Of a DNA stretch of 64,000 nt, positions 1 to 8,313 are shown piece after piece. Position 1 is the first letter of the stretch. The number at the start of each line of letters is the position of its first letter. A program made the translations under genes and the position numbers. Source of the DNA: an uncultured Saprospiraceae bacterium (GTDB taxonomy: Bacteria; Bacteroidota; Bacteroidia; Chitinophagales; Saprospiraceae); the NCBI GenBank assembly GCA_937941095.1, contig CALDYJ010000004.1, forward strand, positions 22,851 through 86,850, read 5' to 3'. Under the pieces are notes generated by a model, which worked only from the letters and a program-made list of their open reading frames with translations, had not been told where the DNA came from and made no database searches.

Positions 1-597
1 GACAAACTTGGCAATGGATATTTATTTAGTGGTAATGCTCATCGAGCAGATGAAATAGATCCAGATGATTATACGGATAAATTTGGAAGTTTGTCAAAGA
101 TGTCTCAAGAAGGCGAAATTGTCTGGCAGCGTCGATATCAATTTTATGATCAAATTGATTCTGATCAACACATATTTACCGATTTTCTGCAAATAGATGA
201 TGGAAGTTTTTATATATGTGGAGAGGCTATTAATCCAATTCTAGCAAATAATCAGAATAGACAAAGTTCCTGGTTTGTGCGCCTAGACAAACATGGCTGC
301 TTGGTACCAGGTTGTCACGAACCTGTAGGTACAAAAGAATTAGTAAATCAATCCCAAATTAAACTGAGCTGCTACCCTAATCCAAGCTCAGCGCATGTTT
401 ATGTCTACATTAATGCTGAAGACAAAGGTGAACTCCAACTAAATTCTATAAACGGTCAAAACATTGAAGTATATCCAATTAATGTAGCCGATCTCAGCCT
501 ATCAATCAATGTACAATACTTACCCAAGGGAATGTATGTATTTACATTTGTGAGTGAGCGAGGCGAAGTTGTTTCTACAAAATTTTTTAAGGAATAA
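1..597 (+). CDS. Secreted protein with T9SS C-terminal sorting domain, 5' end outside window
   Basis: The reading frame is open from base 1, so the gene begins before the window and only its last 198 residues are visible. The C-terminal 85 or so residues form a type A T9SS sorting domain: a YPNPSS motif, then beta-rich sequence ending in a KGMYVFTF strand and a short basic tail. This predicts export through the type IX system and attachment to or release from the cell surface. The visible part is closely similar to the C-terminal part of the gene at 710-2284, including the conserved CLVPGCHEP segment just before the sorting domain, so the two are tandem duplicates. The upstream part is probably a repeat or propeller-like ectodomain, judging from the neighbour; its function is unknown. 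Confidence 0.85.
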   Translation, partial: DKLGNGYLFSGNAHRADEIDPDDYTDKFGSLSKMSQEGEIVWQRRYQFYDQIDSDQHIFTDFLQIDDGSFYICGEAINPILANNQNRQSSWFVRLDKHGCLVPGCHEPVGTKELVNQSQIKLSCYPNPSSAHVYVYINAEDKGELQLNSINGQNIEVYPINVADLSLSINVQYLPKGMYVFTFVSERGEVVSTKFFKE

Positions 598-669
598 GGT
601 TGTAAGGAAAGACGAGGCTTCATTATTTATCGCACCAAAAAAATAATTATATTGAGGTAAACCAATTAA

Positions 670-706
670 GTTGCTTTTGGCATTTGCCAAAAGCAACTTT
701 TCTTTT
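670..706 (+). terminator. Rho-independent terminator abutting the next start codon
   Basis: A perfect 13-bp inverted repeat (670-682 with 685-697, TT between) is followed by TTTTCTTTT. It lies 73 bases after the upstream stop codon and only 3 bases before the ATG at 710. It probably ends the upstream transcript. Confidence 0.8.
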
Positions 707-709
707 AAA

Positions 710-2284
710 ATGAAATATACATATTGCTTATTCTTTATATGTTTTATTACATGTAATCTAAATGCCCAGATTACCTTTAATAAAATTGATGACTTTCCTT
801 TTTTAAGCAGTTTAGCAAGATCTATTATACAAAAAGACTCATGCTTTTTTGCTTCTGGGACTTATACAGATGAAAATGAAGAGGGTGAAATCATAAAAGG
901 CTCCTATCTTCAAAAGTTAAATCGAATTGGGGAATTAGAAGATTTATACTTGTTTGTTGACAGCACTGGACTTAAAACGTTTGAACATTTTCGAAACAGT
1001 TTGAACTTGGATCAACATGGTAATTTTTTAATAAGCGGTTACAGCAGGCAAGGTTCAGATCCAATTGCTCCATACATTCTAAAATTTAATGATGAGGGGA
1101 AAATACTTTTCCAATCTTTTTTACCTGGCTTTGATGGGGGAAATTTTAACCTTGATGGAGATTTTGTTGTCTTAGAGGATGGCAACATCATCGCTGCTAC
1201 AAATTGTGAATGGCCTGAAGAATCTACTCAAATTTGCTTGTTTAAGATTGATGGTCTTAGAGGAAGTAAAATTTGGGAAAAGCAGATTGTAGATACTGAC
1301 TTTCGACATTTTACTGGTGATATACAAATCGGCCCAAATGGAAATGTTTTTCTTTTTGGGAATAAAGACAAAGGACACATTGATTGGGTTCCATTGAGTT
1401 CAGCTCAAATAATTGAAATAGATACAAGTGGTGAAATAATATCCCAATGGTTATCTAATCCTGAAGATTCTCTTTGGCGGTCTCATTCTGGTTTAGTTGA
1501 AGAGGATGCTTCACTTATCATCACGACATCTAAAGTGATTAAGTACTTTGAAAGTCCTTTCGCACCCCTTCTATACGATCCTGTAGTTATGAAATTGGAT
1601 TCTACGTATAATGAAGTATGGCGATATGATGAAATAGGTAGAACTGACACTTTGTTTTCACCATCATTGAAAACCTCAAAAATAATAAAAGACAAATTTA
1701 GTAATGCCTATCTTTTTATTGGCCGTACGCATAGGGCAGATGGAAACAACCAAACGAATCCAACAGATAAATTTGGCAGCTTAACAAAGTTGGACGAAAG
1801 TGGTCAGAAAATTTACAAACGCTTATACCAATTTTATGATGACATCGGAAGTGATGATCATATCTTTACCGATTTTGTCCAACTAGATGATGGCAGCTTA
1901 GTGATATGTGGAGAGGCAATTAATGCAGGAGATTCTAACGAATTTAGACAAAGTTCCTGGTTTGTACGCCTAGACAAACATGGCTGCTTGGTACCAGGTT
2001 GTCACGAACCAGTTGGAACCAATGAAGTAGAAAATCATGCTGAAATAAAACTGACTTGTTATCCCAATCCAAGCTCAGAAAATGTTTACGTGCACATTAA
2101 TGCTCAAAGTCATGGTGAGCTTCATTTGAACCATATAAATGGTCAAAGTATAGATGTATATCCCATCAGGGTGAATGACCTTAGTCTATCCATCAACATA
2201 CAACACTTGCCTATGGGATTGTATGTTTTTACCTATGTGAGTGAGCACGGAGAATTTGTTTCTACAAAATTTCTTAAAGAATGA
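710..2284 (+). CDS. Secreted T9SS-sorted protein, tandem paralogue of the preceding gene
   Basis: This encodes 524 residues. I chose the ATG at 710 because it gives a clean signal peptide (MKYTYCLFFICFITCNLNAQ). An upstream in-frame TTG at 671 lies inside the terminator hairpin and is unlikely to be used. The body has repeated beta-strand patterns with DGN/DGS turns of the kind seen in secreted propeller-like proteins (structural inference only). A CLVPGCHEP segment near residue 435 precedes a T9SS type A sorting domain with a CYPNPSS motif. The last ~190 residues match the preceding gene almost throughout, so the pair arose by duplication. No catalytic motif is visible; a surface or adhesive role is possible but unproven. 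Confidence 0.85.
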   Translation: MKYTYCLFFICFITCNLNAQITFNKIDDFPFLSSLARSIIQKDSCFFASGTYTDENEEGEIIKGSYLQKLNRIGELEDLYLFVDSTGLKTFEHFRNSLNLDQHGNFLISGYSRQGSDPIAPYILKFNDEGKILFQSFLPGFDGGNFNLDGDFVVLEDGNIIAATNCEWPEESTQICLFKIDGLRGSKIWEKQIVDTDFRHFTGDIQIGPNGNVFLFGNKDKGHIDWVPLSSAQIIEIDTSGEIISQWLSNPEDSLWRSHSGLVEEDASLIITTSKVIKYFESPFAPLLYDPVVMKLDSTYNEVWRYDEIGRTDTLFSPSLKTSKIIKDKFSNAYLFIGRTHRADGNNQTNPTDKFGSLTKLDESGQKIYKRLYQFYDDIGSDDHIFTDFVQLDDGSLVICGEAINAGDSNEFRQSSWFVRLDKHGCLVPGCHEPVGTNEVENHAEIKLTCYPNPSSENVYVHINAQSHGELHLNHINGQSIDVYPIRVNDLSLSINIQHLPMGLYVFTYVSEHGEFVSTKFLKE

Positions 2285-2318
2285 AGGCTTAAGAATTAAG
2301 ACATGATAGCATTCTTTT

Positions 2319-2349
2319 TTTGCTCACCAATTAATTTTCGACATCTTTG
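2319..2349 (+). promoter_or_regulatory. Candidate Bacteroidota promoter for dnaB
   Basis: TTTG at 2319-2322, a 19-bp spacer, then CATCTTTG at 2342-2349. This is one mismatch from the TTTG-N19-TAnnTTTG pattern known for Bacteroidota sigma factor. It predicts transcription starting about 90 bases before dnaB. Confidence 0.45.
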
Positions 2350-2444
2350 TACTATAGCTTAGGCTTCATCTTTGCAATTCAAGTATATTATGCAAAGTTT
2401 TAAGATATACTAACAAATTTGATTTAAAATTTGTACCATTAGTC

Positions 2445-3971
2445 ATGGCAGAAGAAAAACAACAATCAAGGCGAATATCCGGAAAAAGATCCATGCAAAA
2501 ACGTAGTGATTATGGGGATCTTCTTTTGGGGAAAATCCAACCACAAGCCTTACCGCTTGAAGAAGTAGTCTTAGGAGCCATTATGCTGGATAAGGATGCT
2601 ATTGCGATAGTTATAGACATCTTAGACGATAGTAGTTTCTACTTGGATGCCCATCAATTGATTTACAAGGCAATGAGGGATCTCTTTATCGATGATCACC
2701 CAATTGATTTGCTTACAGTTACTGAAAAATTAAAGAAAAACGGCGACCTTGATAAGATAGGAGGCCCAATGTTTTTGGTTGAACTCACGAATAGAATTAC
2801 TTCTTCTGCCAATATTGAATACCATGCCCGTATAGTTGCCCAAAAACACATCCAAAGGGAATTGATAAAATCATCTACCAAGACGATTACGGATGCCTAT
2901 GATGATACCATCGATGTATTTGATTTGTTAGACAATGCAGAAAAATCCTTATTTGAAATAACCGAAAAGAATTTAACCAAATCTTATGAGCCATTAAACA
3001 AATTGGCCGCAAGAGCCTTAGAAGAATTAGAAGCCCTCGCCACTAAAAAGGAAGGGGTTACTGGAATTCCAACAGGCTTTACAGAATTAGATAAGCTCAC
3101 CAGTGGCTGGCAGCCTTCGAGTTTAAACATCTTGGCAGCAAGACCAGGTATGGGTAAGACAGCATTTGTTTTATCCTTAGCCAGAAATGCGGCAATGATC
3201 TATGATAAACCTGTTGCTATTTTTTCTTTAGAGATGTCAAGCATACAACTTACACTTAGACTAATATCCTCTGAAGCAAGTATAGAAAGTTCGAAGTTGA
3301 AAAATGCTCAGATGTCAGATGAAGATTGGAAGAAAGTAACTTCTGCAACGGAACAATTGAGTCAAGCAAACATCATTATAGACGATACGCCTGCTTTAAA
3401 TATATTTGAACTTAGAGCAAAGTGTAGAAGGATGAAATTACAAAGTGACATCCAAATGATCATCATTGATTACTTGCAATTGATGCAAGGTGGAAAAGAA
3501 AGTGGGAATAGAGAACAAGAGGTAAGTATGATATCTCGGTCCTTAAAAGGACTAGCAAAAGAATTGGATGTACCTGTCATTGCTTTGTCTCAATTAAACA
3601 GAAGTGTAGAAACTAGAGGAGGATCTAAGCGACCTCAACTATCTGATCTTAGAGAATCAGGATCCATCGAGCAAGATGCTGACATCGTAAGTTTTATATA
3701 CAGACCAGAGTATTACGGGATATTAGAAGATGAAGAAGGCCAAAGTCAAAAAGGCATGGCTGAAATTATCATAGCAAAACATAGAAATGGTGGTCTCGGA
3801 ACCATTAAATTAAGATTTGTAGGCGAGTATACTCGATTTGAAGACATGGATGTGCACAAAGATTTTTTCGATACAGGTGATGATGACCTTTCGGCAAATC
3901 CATATGGGAACAATAATAATGACGATAACCTAACCTTGCCTTCAAGAATGAATGAAGACATTCCTTTTTAG
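2445..3971 (+). CDS. dnaB: Replicative DNA helicase DnaB
   Basis: A 508-residue hexameric 5'-3' helicase that unwinds DNA at the replication fork. The N-terminal DnaB domain (about residues 30-135, starting near LPLEEVVLGAIM) binds primase. The RecA-like C-terminal ATPase carries a Walker A motif, ARPGMGKT, at about 232-239, a Walker B strand ending in IIIDYLQLM near 340-348, and the conserved LSQLNRSVE and DLRESGSIEQDAD segments. Length is normal for the family, there is no intein, and the acidic Asn-rich tail is typical of Bacteroidota DnaB. It is followed after 14 bases by the pseudouridine synthase gene, so the two are probably co-transcribed. Confidence 0.97.
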   Translation: MAEEKQQSRRISGKRSMQKRSDYGDLLLGKIQPQALPLEEVVLGAIMLDKDAIAIVIDILDDSSFYLDAHQLIYKAMRDLFIDDHPIDLLTVTEKLKKNGDLDKIGGPMFLVELTNRITSSANIEYHARIVAQKHIQRELIKSSTKTITDAYDDTIDVFDLLDNAEKSLFEITEKNLTKSYEPLNKLAARALEELEALATKKEGVTGIPTGFTELDKLTSGWQPSSLNILAARPGMGKTAFVLSLARNAAMIYDKPVAIFSLEMSSIQLTLRLISSEASIESSKLKNAQMSDEDWKKVTSATEQLSQANIIIDDTPALNIFELRAKCRRMKLQSDIQMIIIDYLQLMQGGKESGNREQEVSMISRSLKGLAKELDVPVIALSQLNRSVETRGGSKRPQLSDLRESGSIEQDADIVSFIYRPEYYGILEDEEGQSQKGMAEIIIAKHRNGGLGTIKLRFVGEYTRFEDMDVHKDFFDTGDDDLSANPYGNNNNDDNLTLPSRMNEDIPF

Positions 3972-3985
3972 CCACAGCCCCTGTC

Positions 3986-4729
3986 ATGAAAGATCAAGAA
4001 AAGTCAAGTGAAGATTCTACCATGCGTCTTAATAAGTACGTCGCACATTGTGGCATAGCTGCCAGACGAAAATGTGATGAATTTATAAAAGGCGGGCTTG
4101 TCAAAGTAAATGACGTCGTAATTTTAGAGCCTGGGCACAGAGTAGCTGAAGGGGATCAGGTCTATTATAAAGGAAAGCTGATTAAACCAGTTTTGAATTT
4201 GGTGTATTACTTGATGAATAAACCAAAAAATGTCATTACTACTTTAGACGATGAGCGAGGTAGAAAAACGGTGATGGACATCGTTAGCAATAAAGTGACC
4301 GAAAGGATCTACCCTGTCGGAAGACTAGATAGAAACACGACAGGCCTCTTGCTATTAACCAATGATGGTGACCTCGCAAAAAAACTAACCCACCCTTCCC
4401 ATAAAGTAAAAAAAATATACCACGCAGAACTTAACAAGGACGTTTCACTAGAACACATCAAGCAGATAGCTGAAGGGCTCACATTAGAAGATGGATTAGC
4501 TCCTGTTGATAAGGTTTCTTATGTCAACAATAAACCTAAGAATCATGTGGGCATGGAAATCCACATAGGTAGAAATAGGATAGTTAGAAGGATATTTGAA
4601 TCCTTGGGTTACCAAGTTGAAAGACTTGATCGAGTTTATTTTGGGGGCTTAACTAAAAAGGATCTTCCCAGAGGTTGGTTTAGGCCTTTGGACGAAAAAG
4701 AGATCATTATGTTGAAGCATTTTATATAG
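3986..4729 (+). CDS. rluB: Large-subunit rRNA pseudouridine synthase, RluB/RsuA family
   Basis: 247 residues. An N-terminal S4 RNA-binding domain (MRLNKYVAHCGIAARR..., about residues 13-60) is followed by the RsuA/RluB catalytic domain with the motif GRLDRNTTGLLLLTNDG. Asp115 in that motif is the expected catalytic aspartate that isomerises uridine in 23S rRNA. RluB rather than RluE/RluF is an assignment by similarity and could be wrong at the level of the exact uridine. The ATG at 4022 (MRLNKY) is an alternative start, since the first 12 residues are poorly conserved-looking. It lies 14 bases after dnaB. Confidence 0.88.
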   Translation: MKDQEKSSEDSTMRLNKYVAHCGIAARRKCDEFIKGGLVKVNDVVILEPGHRVAEGDQVYYKGKLIKPVLNLVYYLMNKPKNVITTLDDERGRKTVMDIVSNKVTERIYPVGRLDRNTTGLLLLTNDGDLAKKLTHPSHKVKKIYHAELNKDVSLEHIKQIAEGLTLEDGLAPVDKVSYVNNKPKNHVGMEIHIGRNRIVRRIFESLGYQVERLDRVYFGGLTKKDLPRGWFRPLDEKEIIMLKHFI

Positions 4730-4733
4730 TTTG

Positions 4734-4761
4734 GTACCTAGTACCTCGTCCACGGTCCATT
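4734..4761. repeat. 7-bp-phased intergenic repeat (GTACC/GTCCA type)
   Basis: Four consecutive heptamers, each starting with GT at 4734, 4741, 4748 and 4755 (GTACCTA, GTACCTC, GTCCACG, GTCCATT). They lie directly after the pseudouridine synthase stop codon. The phase and composition match arrays near 47572, 53874 and 54303. Confidence 0.65.
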
Positions 4762-4837
4762 GTTTTTCACCAAAACTCTGTATACCTATTTTACGACAAA
4801 AAGATTAAAGAATTTCAACAGACAAAAAAGTTATAAA

Positions 4838-4870
4838 CCAACAGCCAACAGCCAACAACCAACAACCAAG
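4838..4870. repeat. Heptameric tandem repeat CCAACAR
   Basis: CCAACAG, CCAACAG, CCAACAA, CCAACAA and a partial CCAAG run in tandem in the gap between two convergent genes, ending just before the transglycosylase stop codon. The unit length of 7 equals that of the neighbouring array at 4734. Confidence 0.85.
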
Positions 4871-4872
4871 TA

Positions 4873-5778
4873 TTATCGCTTAGGAATCTTCACCAAATAT
4901 TTTTTCTTACTACTGTTTGTCAACTTCGATGAAATCAACCAAGGATTGTAAACTTTTAAAATTCTGTAAGTAATCCCATTGTTTTGAGCAAACTCGGACC
5001 AATTGATGTTGCTTTCTTCAACCGAAAGATTGATGTAATCGTTTAGCGAAGGGTATTTATGTTCTTCAGATATTTGAAAGCCATATTTTACTGGATTGCT
5101 TATGATTTCTTTCATGGCAATAATTCTAAAAATATACCTCGACGTTTCCTGATTCAAATTTAAATCATAGTAGGAATTCCCTTGTTGATTTGTTAGTTCA
5201 TTATTTAGGCCAGTAGAGCCCATATTGTAAGAGGCAGCAGCCATTGTCCAAGATCCGAATTTATTTTTTTGTTTGATTAAATATTTACAGGCCGCTTCAG
5301 TAGCTTTCTCTAAATGATACCTTTCATCAACTTCTGAGTCAACTTGAAGATTATAATCTTTTGCTGTGCTTTTTAAAAATTGCCATACACCTTTTGCACC
5401 TGCTGGAGAGCTTACGTTTCTTAATCCACTTTCTGCAACTGCTAAATATTTAAAATCATCTGGGACACCTTCTTGAGCTAAAATTCTTTCTATCGTTGGA
5501 AAGTAACGATTAGCTAATTTGATGTTTTGAACAGTATTCGAGTGCCAGTAAGAGTTTACTAATAATTCACGGTCTAATCTTTCTTTTACATCAAAGATCT
5601 CGGTTGGCACTTTCTCGTCAGCGAAGGTAAACGTGTGATCAATGTCTACGGATTTAATGATCTGCGGCAAGGTATGAACAGGTACTTCTTCCTTAGGTGT
5701 GTTTGTGTAAGAGCTAAAAATACTTAGCATAAAGAAAGCTCCTAAAGTCAATACGTAACATGATATTTTAAAGGCCAT
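4873..5778 (-). CDS. Lytic transglycosylase (SLT/GH23), MltD-like
   Basis: 301 residues. The N-terminus (residues 1-25) is a signal peptide or anchor. The GH23 domain spans about 85-235 and shows the family motifs in order: AVAESGL with the expected catalytic Glu116, AGAKGVWQF, and AAASYNMG. The enzyme should cleave peptidoglycan glycan strands to form 1,6-anhydro ends in the periplasm. A C-terminal region of about 60 residues (YPSLNDYINLSVEES... NPWLISSKL) resembles a single degenerate LysM-like segment. It is the last gene of a minus-strand run from 7507 that also holds scpB and DUF2480, but 106 bases separate it from DUF2480, so it may have its own promoter. Confidence 0.85.
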   Translation of the reverse strand: MAFKISCYVLTLGAFFMLSIFSSYTNTPKEEVPVHTLPQIIKSVDIDHTFTFADEKVPTEIFDVKERLDRELLVNSYWHSNTVQNIKLANRYFPTIERILAQEGVPDDFKYLAVAESGLRNVSSPAGAKGVWQFLKSTAKDYNLQVDSEVDERYHLEKATEAACKYLIKQKNKFGSWTMAAASYNMGSTGLNNELTNQQGNSYYDLNLNQETSRYIFRIIAMKEIISNPVKYGFQISEEHKYPSLNDYINLSVEESNINWSEFAQNNGITYRILKVYNPWLISSKLTNSSKKKYLVKIPKR

Positions 5779-5884
5779 GATTAATCTTAAAATGTGAATA
5801 AACTAAACTCAGAGGTGGTAAGGTAATTAACGTATGAATATATGGAAGTGGTTTCCATATTTCATCCTTTTGTTCAAATTTAAC

Positions 5885-6412
5885 TTACTTTTTTATAATT
5901 CTAGGTCTTTTGAAGATCGGGACAGTACTACAAGGCTCACCAAACATAATGCTTTGTGCATAAGGCCTCAACTTTTGAGTCACTTTCATGTAAGCCGAAG
6001 CGGGTACTGGTTTGGTACTACATCCTTTAATGACGATTCGTTTACCTTCATGAGTTTCTAAATTTAATGCATCTATTGCTTTGTCATAATGCAACTTAAG
6101 GTAATCTTCTTGAGATCCATGAAAGACTTCTTTGGCAAAAGGAGAGGCATGGGCTGTTATCAACATATAAGCCCAAAGTGGTATAATGGCATCAACAGAA
6201 CAGTCTACTAAAAGAATTTTCTCTTCATATTTATTCCAGTCCAATTCCTTTAAAGCTGTCCTAAAATCTTTTTCTTTTAAGATCATCTCCTTGAAGAGGT
6301 AATCTTTGATGTCAAAAGTTACTATTTCTTGTGAAGGAAAATATTCTTCAAGATTAATGGTGATCAAGCCACTATTAGCAACGCGATTGATCAAAGGTTT
6401 ATCTTGGTCCAT
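5885..6412 (-). CDS. DUF2480 family protein
   Basis: 175 residues, matching the Bacteroidota-specific DUF2480 family in length and in motifs such as the N-terminal NRVANSGLITINLEEY and the C-terminal GCSTKPVPASAY and GEPCSTVPIFKR. No signal peptide or membrane segment is visible, so it should be cytoplasmic. Its function is unknown. It starts 5 bases after the scpB stop codon on the same strand, which makes co-transcription with the chromosome segregation gene almost certain. Confidence 0.85.
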   Translation of the reverse strand: MDQDKPLINRVANSGLITINLEEYFPSQEIVTFDIKDYLFKEMILKEKDFRTALKELDWNKYEEKILLVDCSVDAIIPLWAYMLITAHASPFAKEVFHGSQEDYLKLHYDKAIDALNLETHEGKRIVIKGCSTKPVPASAYMKVTQKLRPYAQSIMFGEPCSTVPIFKRPRIIKK

Positions 6413-6417
6413 AATTA

Positions 6418-7047
6418 TTACTCTTCTTCTAGCGCTTTGAGTTCATTCGAGAACTCACTACTTTCTACTGGATTTATTTCTTCTAATATAGGAGCAGCTT
6501 CACCAACTTGATTTTCAATGGGTTGAATTTCTTTTAATTTAGGCAGGTCACTGATGGATTTTAAGCCAAAATATTCCATGAATTTATCGCTTGTACCATA
6601 AAGTAAAGGCCTGCCAGGTCCATCACTTCTTCCTGTTATTTCAACAAGTTCCTTTTCCAAAAGTTTTTGAACAGAGTAATCACAACTGACTCCTCTTACT
6701 TTTTCCATGTCTGATTTGGTCACTGGCTGCTTATAAGCGATGATGGATAAAGTCTCTAATGCAGCTCTGGAAAGTCTTTTTTTGGTACTCAATTTTAAAA
6801 AATTGCCAATGGTAGTGTGGTAAGAAGGCTTGGTCAAAAACTGGTAACCATTTGAGATTTCCACTAAGTGCATGGCAAAATCAGTAGATTCATATTTGTT
6901 GGAAAGACCACTAATCGCATCTTTAAGGGCATCTTCTTTGAAATCTTGTTCAAAGGTATTATCAAGACTTGTTTTTATATCCTCTAAACTGATCGGTTTT
7001 TCGGCTACAAATATTAGGCTTTCTATGTGTTGTGCTAAGTGGTCCAA
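6418..7047 (-). CDS. scpB: Segregation and condensation protein B
   Basis: 209 residues. This is the winged-helix kleisin-associated subunit of the SMC-ScpAB condensin complex, which compacts and segregates the chromosome. The tandem winged-helix core includes IESLIFVAEKPIS at the N-terminus, RAALETLSIIAYKQPVTKSDMEKVRGV in the middle, and the GRSDGPGRPLLYGTSDKFMEYFGL segment typical of ScpB. An acidic tail of ~40 residues follows. scpA is not in the window. It sits in a minus-strand run with the membrane protein gene at 7507 and DUF2480. Confidence 0.93.
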   Translation of the reverse strand: MDHLAQHIESLIFVAEKPISLEDIKTSLDNTFEQDFKEDALKDAISGLSNKYESTDFAMHLVEISNGYQFLTKPSYHTTIGNFLKLSTKKRLSRAALETLSIIAYKQPVTKSDMEKVRGVSCDYSVQKLLEKELVEITGRSDGPGRPLLYGTSDKFMEYFGLKSISDLPKLKEIQPIENQVGEAAPILEEINPVESSEFSNELKALEEE

Positions 7048-7147
7048 ATTTAAAATTTTAGAAGGTAAAATTACTCAAATTTTGGGATTCGCCATCCAAA
7101 ATTGAATAAATCATAGAACTTCTTCTAATATGTAAAGAGCAAAGGAG

Positions 7148-7507
7148 CTAAATGGAGAAGTAGTAGGTCAATAAGGCAATTATTAGAATGAAAGCAGCTA
7201 TAAAAGCTATGGTTTGCCACCTATGTCTTTTGTTTTTAGCTTTTCTAGCAATATTAGTAGGAGTTGGAGTGTCTTTGTCGATTACAAGCTCGTAATTGTA
7301 ATTTTCATCCTCTTTATTGATGACGATTTGAATTGGAATGTTATTGATTAAAATTCTGTAAGTTTTGGCGGCATGTACCTTAAAGTCGATAAAAGTTACT
7401 TTTCCATTTACGTGGATAACCACATGGCCAGTATCTTGACCATGTAAAAGTCCTATCAGATGCCTTTTTAATTTTTCGTCGAAGTATTCCCAGTTAGTTT
7501 GCTTCAA
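7148..7507 (-). CDS. Hypothetical protein with C-terminal membrane anchor
   Basis: 119 residues, not recognised. Residues 1-80 form a predicted small beta-rich domain (HVVIHVNGKVTFIDFKVHAAKTYRILINN...). A basic linker (ARKAKNKRHRW) and a single hydrophobic helix at about 97-117 finish the protein. The positive charges before the helix suggest a tail anchor with the N-terminal domain in the cytoplasm. It is 100 bases upstream of scpB on the same strand and could head that operon. Confidence 0.65.
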   Translation of the reverse strand: MKQTNWEYFDEKLKRHLIGLLHGQDTGHVVIHVNGKVTFIDFKVHAAKTYRILINNIPIQIVINKEDENYNYELVIDKDTPTPTNIARKAKNKRHRWQTIAFIAAFILIIALLTYYFSI

Positions 7508-7606
7508 GGTTTATTTTTCTCATAAAGAAATAGTTAATGCCATCTATTGACCTTTAAATACCGTATTATACCTTAATATCTAAATTTACTTTTAAATTAA
7601 TGGAAT

Positions 7607-7945
7607 ATGACGAATGATGAGAAAAAAGAATTAATTAGTAAAATCAAGGAAAAAATAGAACAGGCTCAAGCTGAAATAGTCCATTTGGAAGATGCCACTA
7701 AGCCCATAGCTCCAGAAAATTCTTTGGGTAGAGTAAGTAGGATGGATGCCATTAATAATAAAGGAGTAGCGGAAGCTGCTTTGAGGTCCTCTCAAAAGAA
7801 ATTAAACAAACTTAAGTTAGCGCTAACAATGATTGAGGAGCCTGGATTTGGTCAATGTAAAATCTGTAAAAAGAAAATTGCTACTGCTCGTTTGATGTTT
7901 ATGCCAGAAAGTACACGTTGTATAAAGTGTGCAGATAGGAGGTAA
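7607..7945 (+). CDS. TraR/DksA-type C4 zinc-finger protein
   Basis: 112 residues. The N-terminal 75 residues are helical and charged (probable coiled coil), and the C-terminus holds a four-cysteine zinc finger of DksA/TraR type: Cys84, Cys87, Cys105 and Cys108. Family members enter the RNA polymerase secondary channel and alter initiation, often with ppGpp. I do not see the acidic coiled-coil tip of true DksA clearly, so a general stress-type regulator is the safer description. It is transcribed alone, divergent from the 7507 gene. Confidence 0.8.
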   Translation: MTNDEKKELISKIKEKIEQAQAEIVHLEDATKPIAPENSLGRVSRMDAINNKGVAEAALRSSQKKLNKLKLALTMIEEPGFGQCKICKKKIATARLMFMPESTRCIKCADRR

Positions 7946-8313
7946 AATTTGTTATAAAAGGTGTTTTCTAACTATTTAATGCTTAATTTAGATGCATTAA
8001 GTTATTTGGTGACTGGGTAAAAAAAAGAACAGGGCGCAAACACCATAAGTGAAGCACCCTGTATAACCCCAAAAAACCAAATGAAAACAATCTACATATG
8101 AAATTCTTGTATATCTTGATCTAGTAAACTAGATTTTTATCTTTTCTTTTGTATTGCGCTTTCGCAATTTACACCATTAAGACGCGATTTTTTTAGTCGG
8201 TCACATTTTTCAAAAAAAACTTCAAAAAGTTGAAATCTTCTAAAAATTAGCCCTAAAATTAGGCCTTTATAAATATTATACATCTGTACAATAGCAACAA
8301 ACTTAATAAAATT
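7946..8313. other. 368-bp non-coding gap with nested hairpins, possible small RNA or leader
   Basis: No gene of useful length is present. Three inverted repeats lie in a row. In 8004-8082, ATTTGGT pairs with ACCAAAT, GGGT with ACCC, and ACAGGGCGC (8029-8037) with GCACCCTGT (8054-8062, one mismatch). At 8119-8134 ATCTAGT faces ACTAGAT. At 8153-8168 ATTGCG and CGCAAT close on a CTTT loop. Read on the minus strand, the GC-rich hairpin is followed by TCTTTTTTTT (8028-8019) and so resembles an intrinsic terminator for a leftward transcript starting in 8100-8310. Confidence 0.4.
8029..8062 (-). terminator. Candidate intrinsic terminator on the minus strand
   Basis: The GC-rich stem ACAGGGTGC/GCGCCCTGT (minus-strand reading) is followed by a T-rich run. 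No minus-strand gene lies upstream, so if functional it would end a small RNA. Confidence 0.4.

Noticed and set aside
4838..4870. A CRISPR array
   Set aside because: The unit is only 7 bp in direct tandem, with no spacers and no cas genes.
4760..4951. A 63-codon plus-strand frame
   Set aside because: It overlaps the 3' end of the transglycosylase gene and the heptamer repeats, has low-complexity Asn/Thr/Gln content and no family resemblance.
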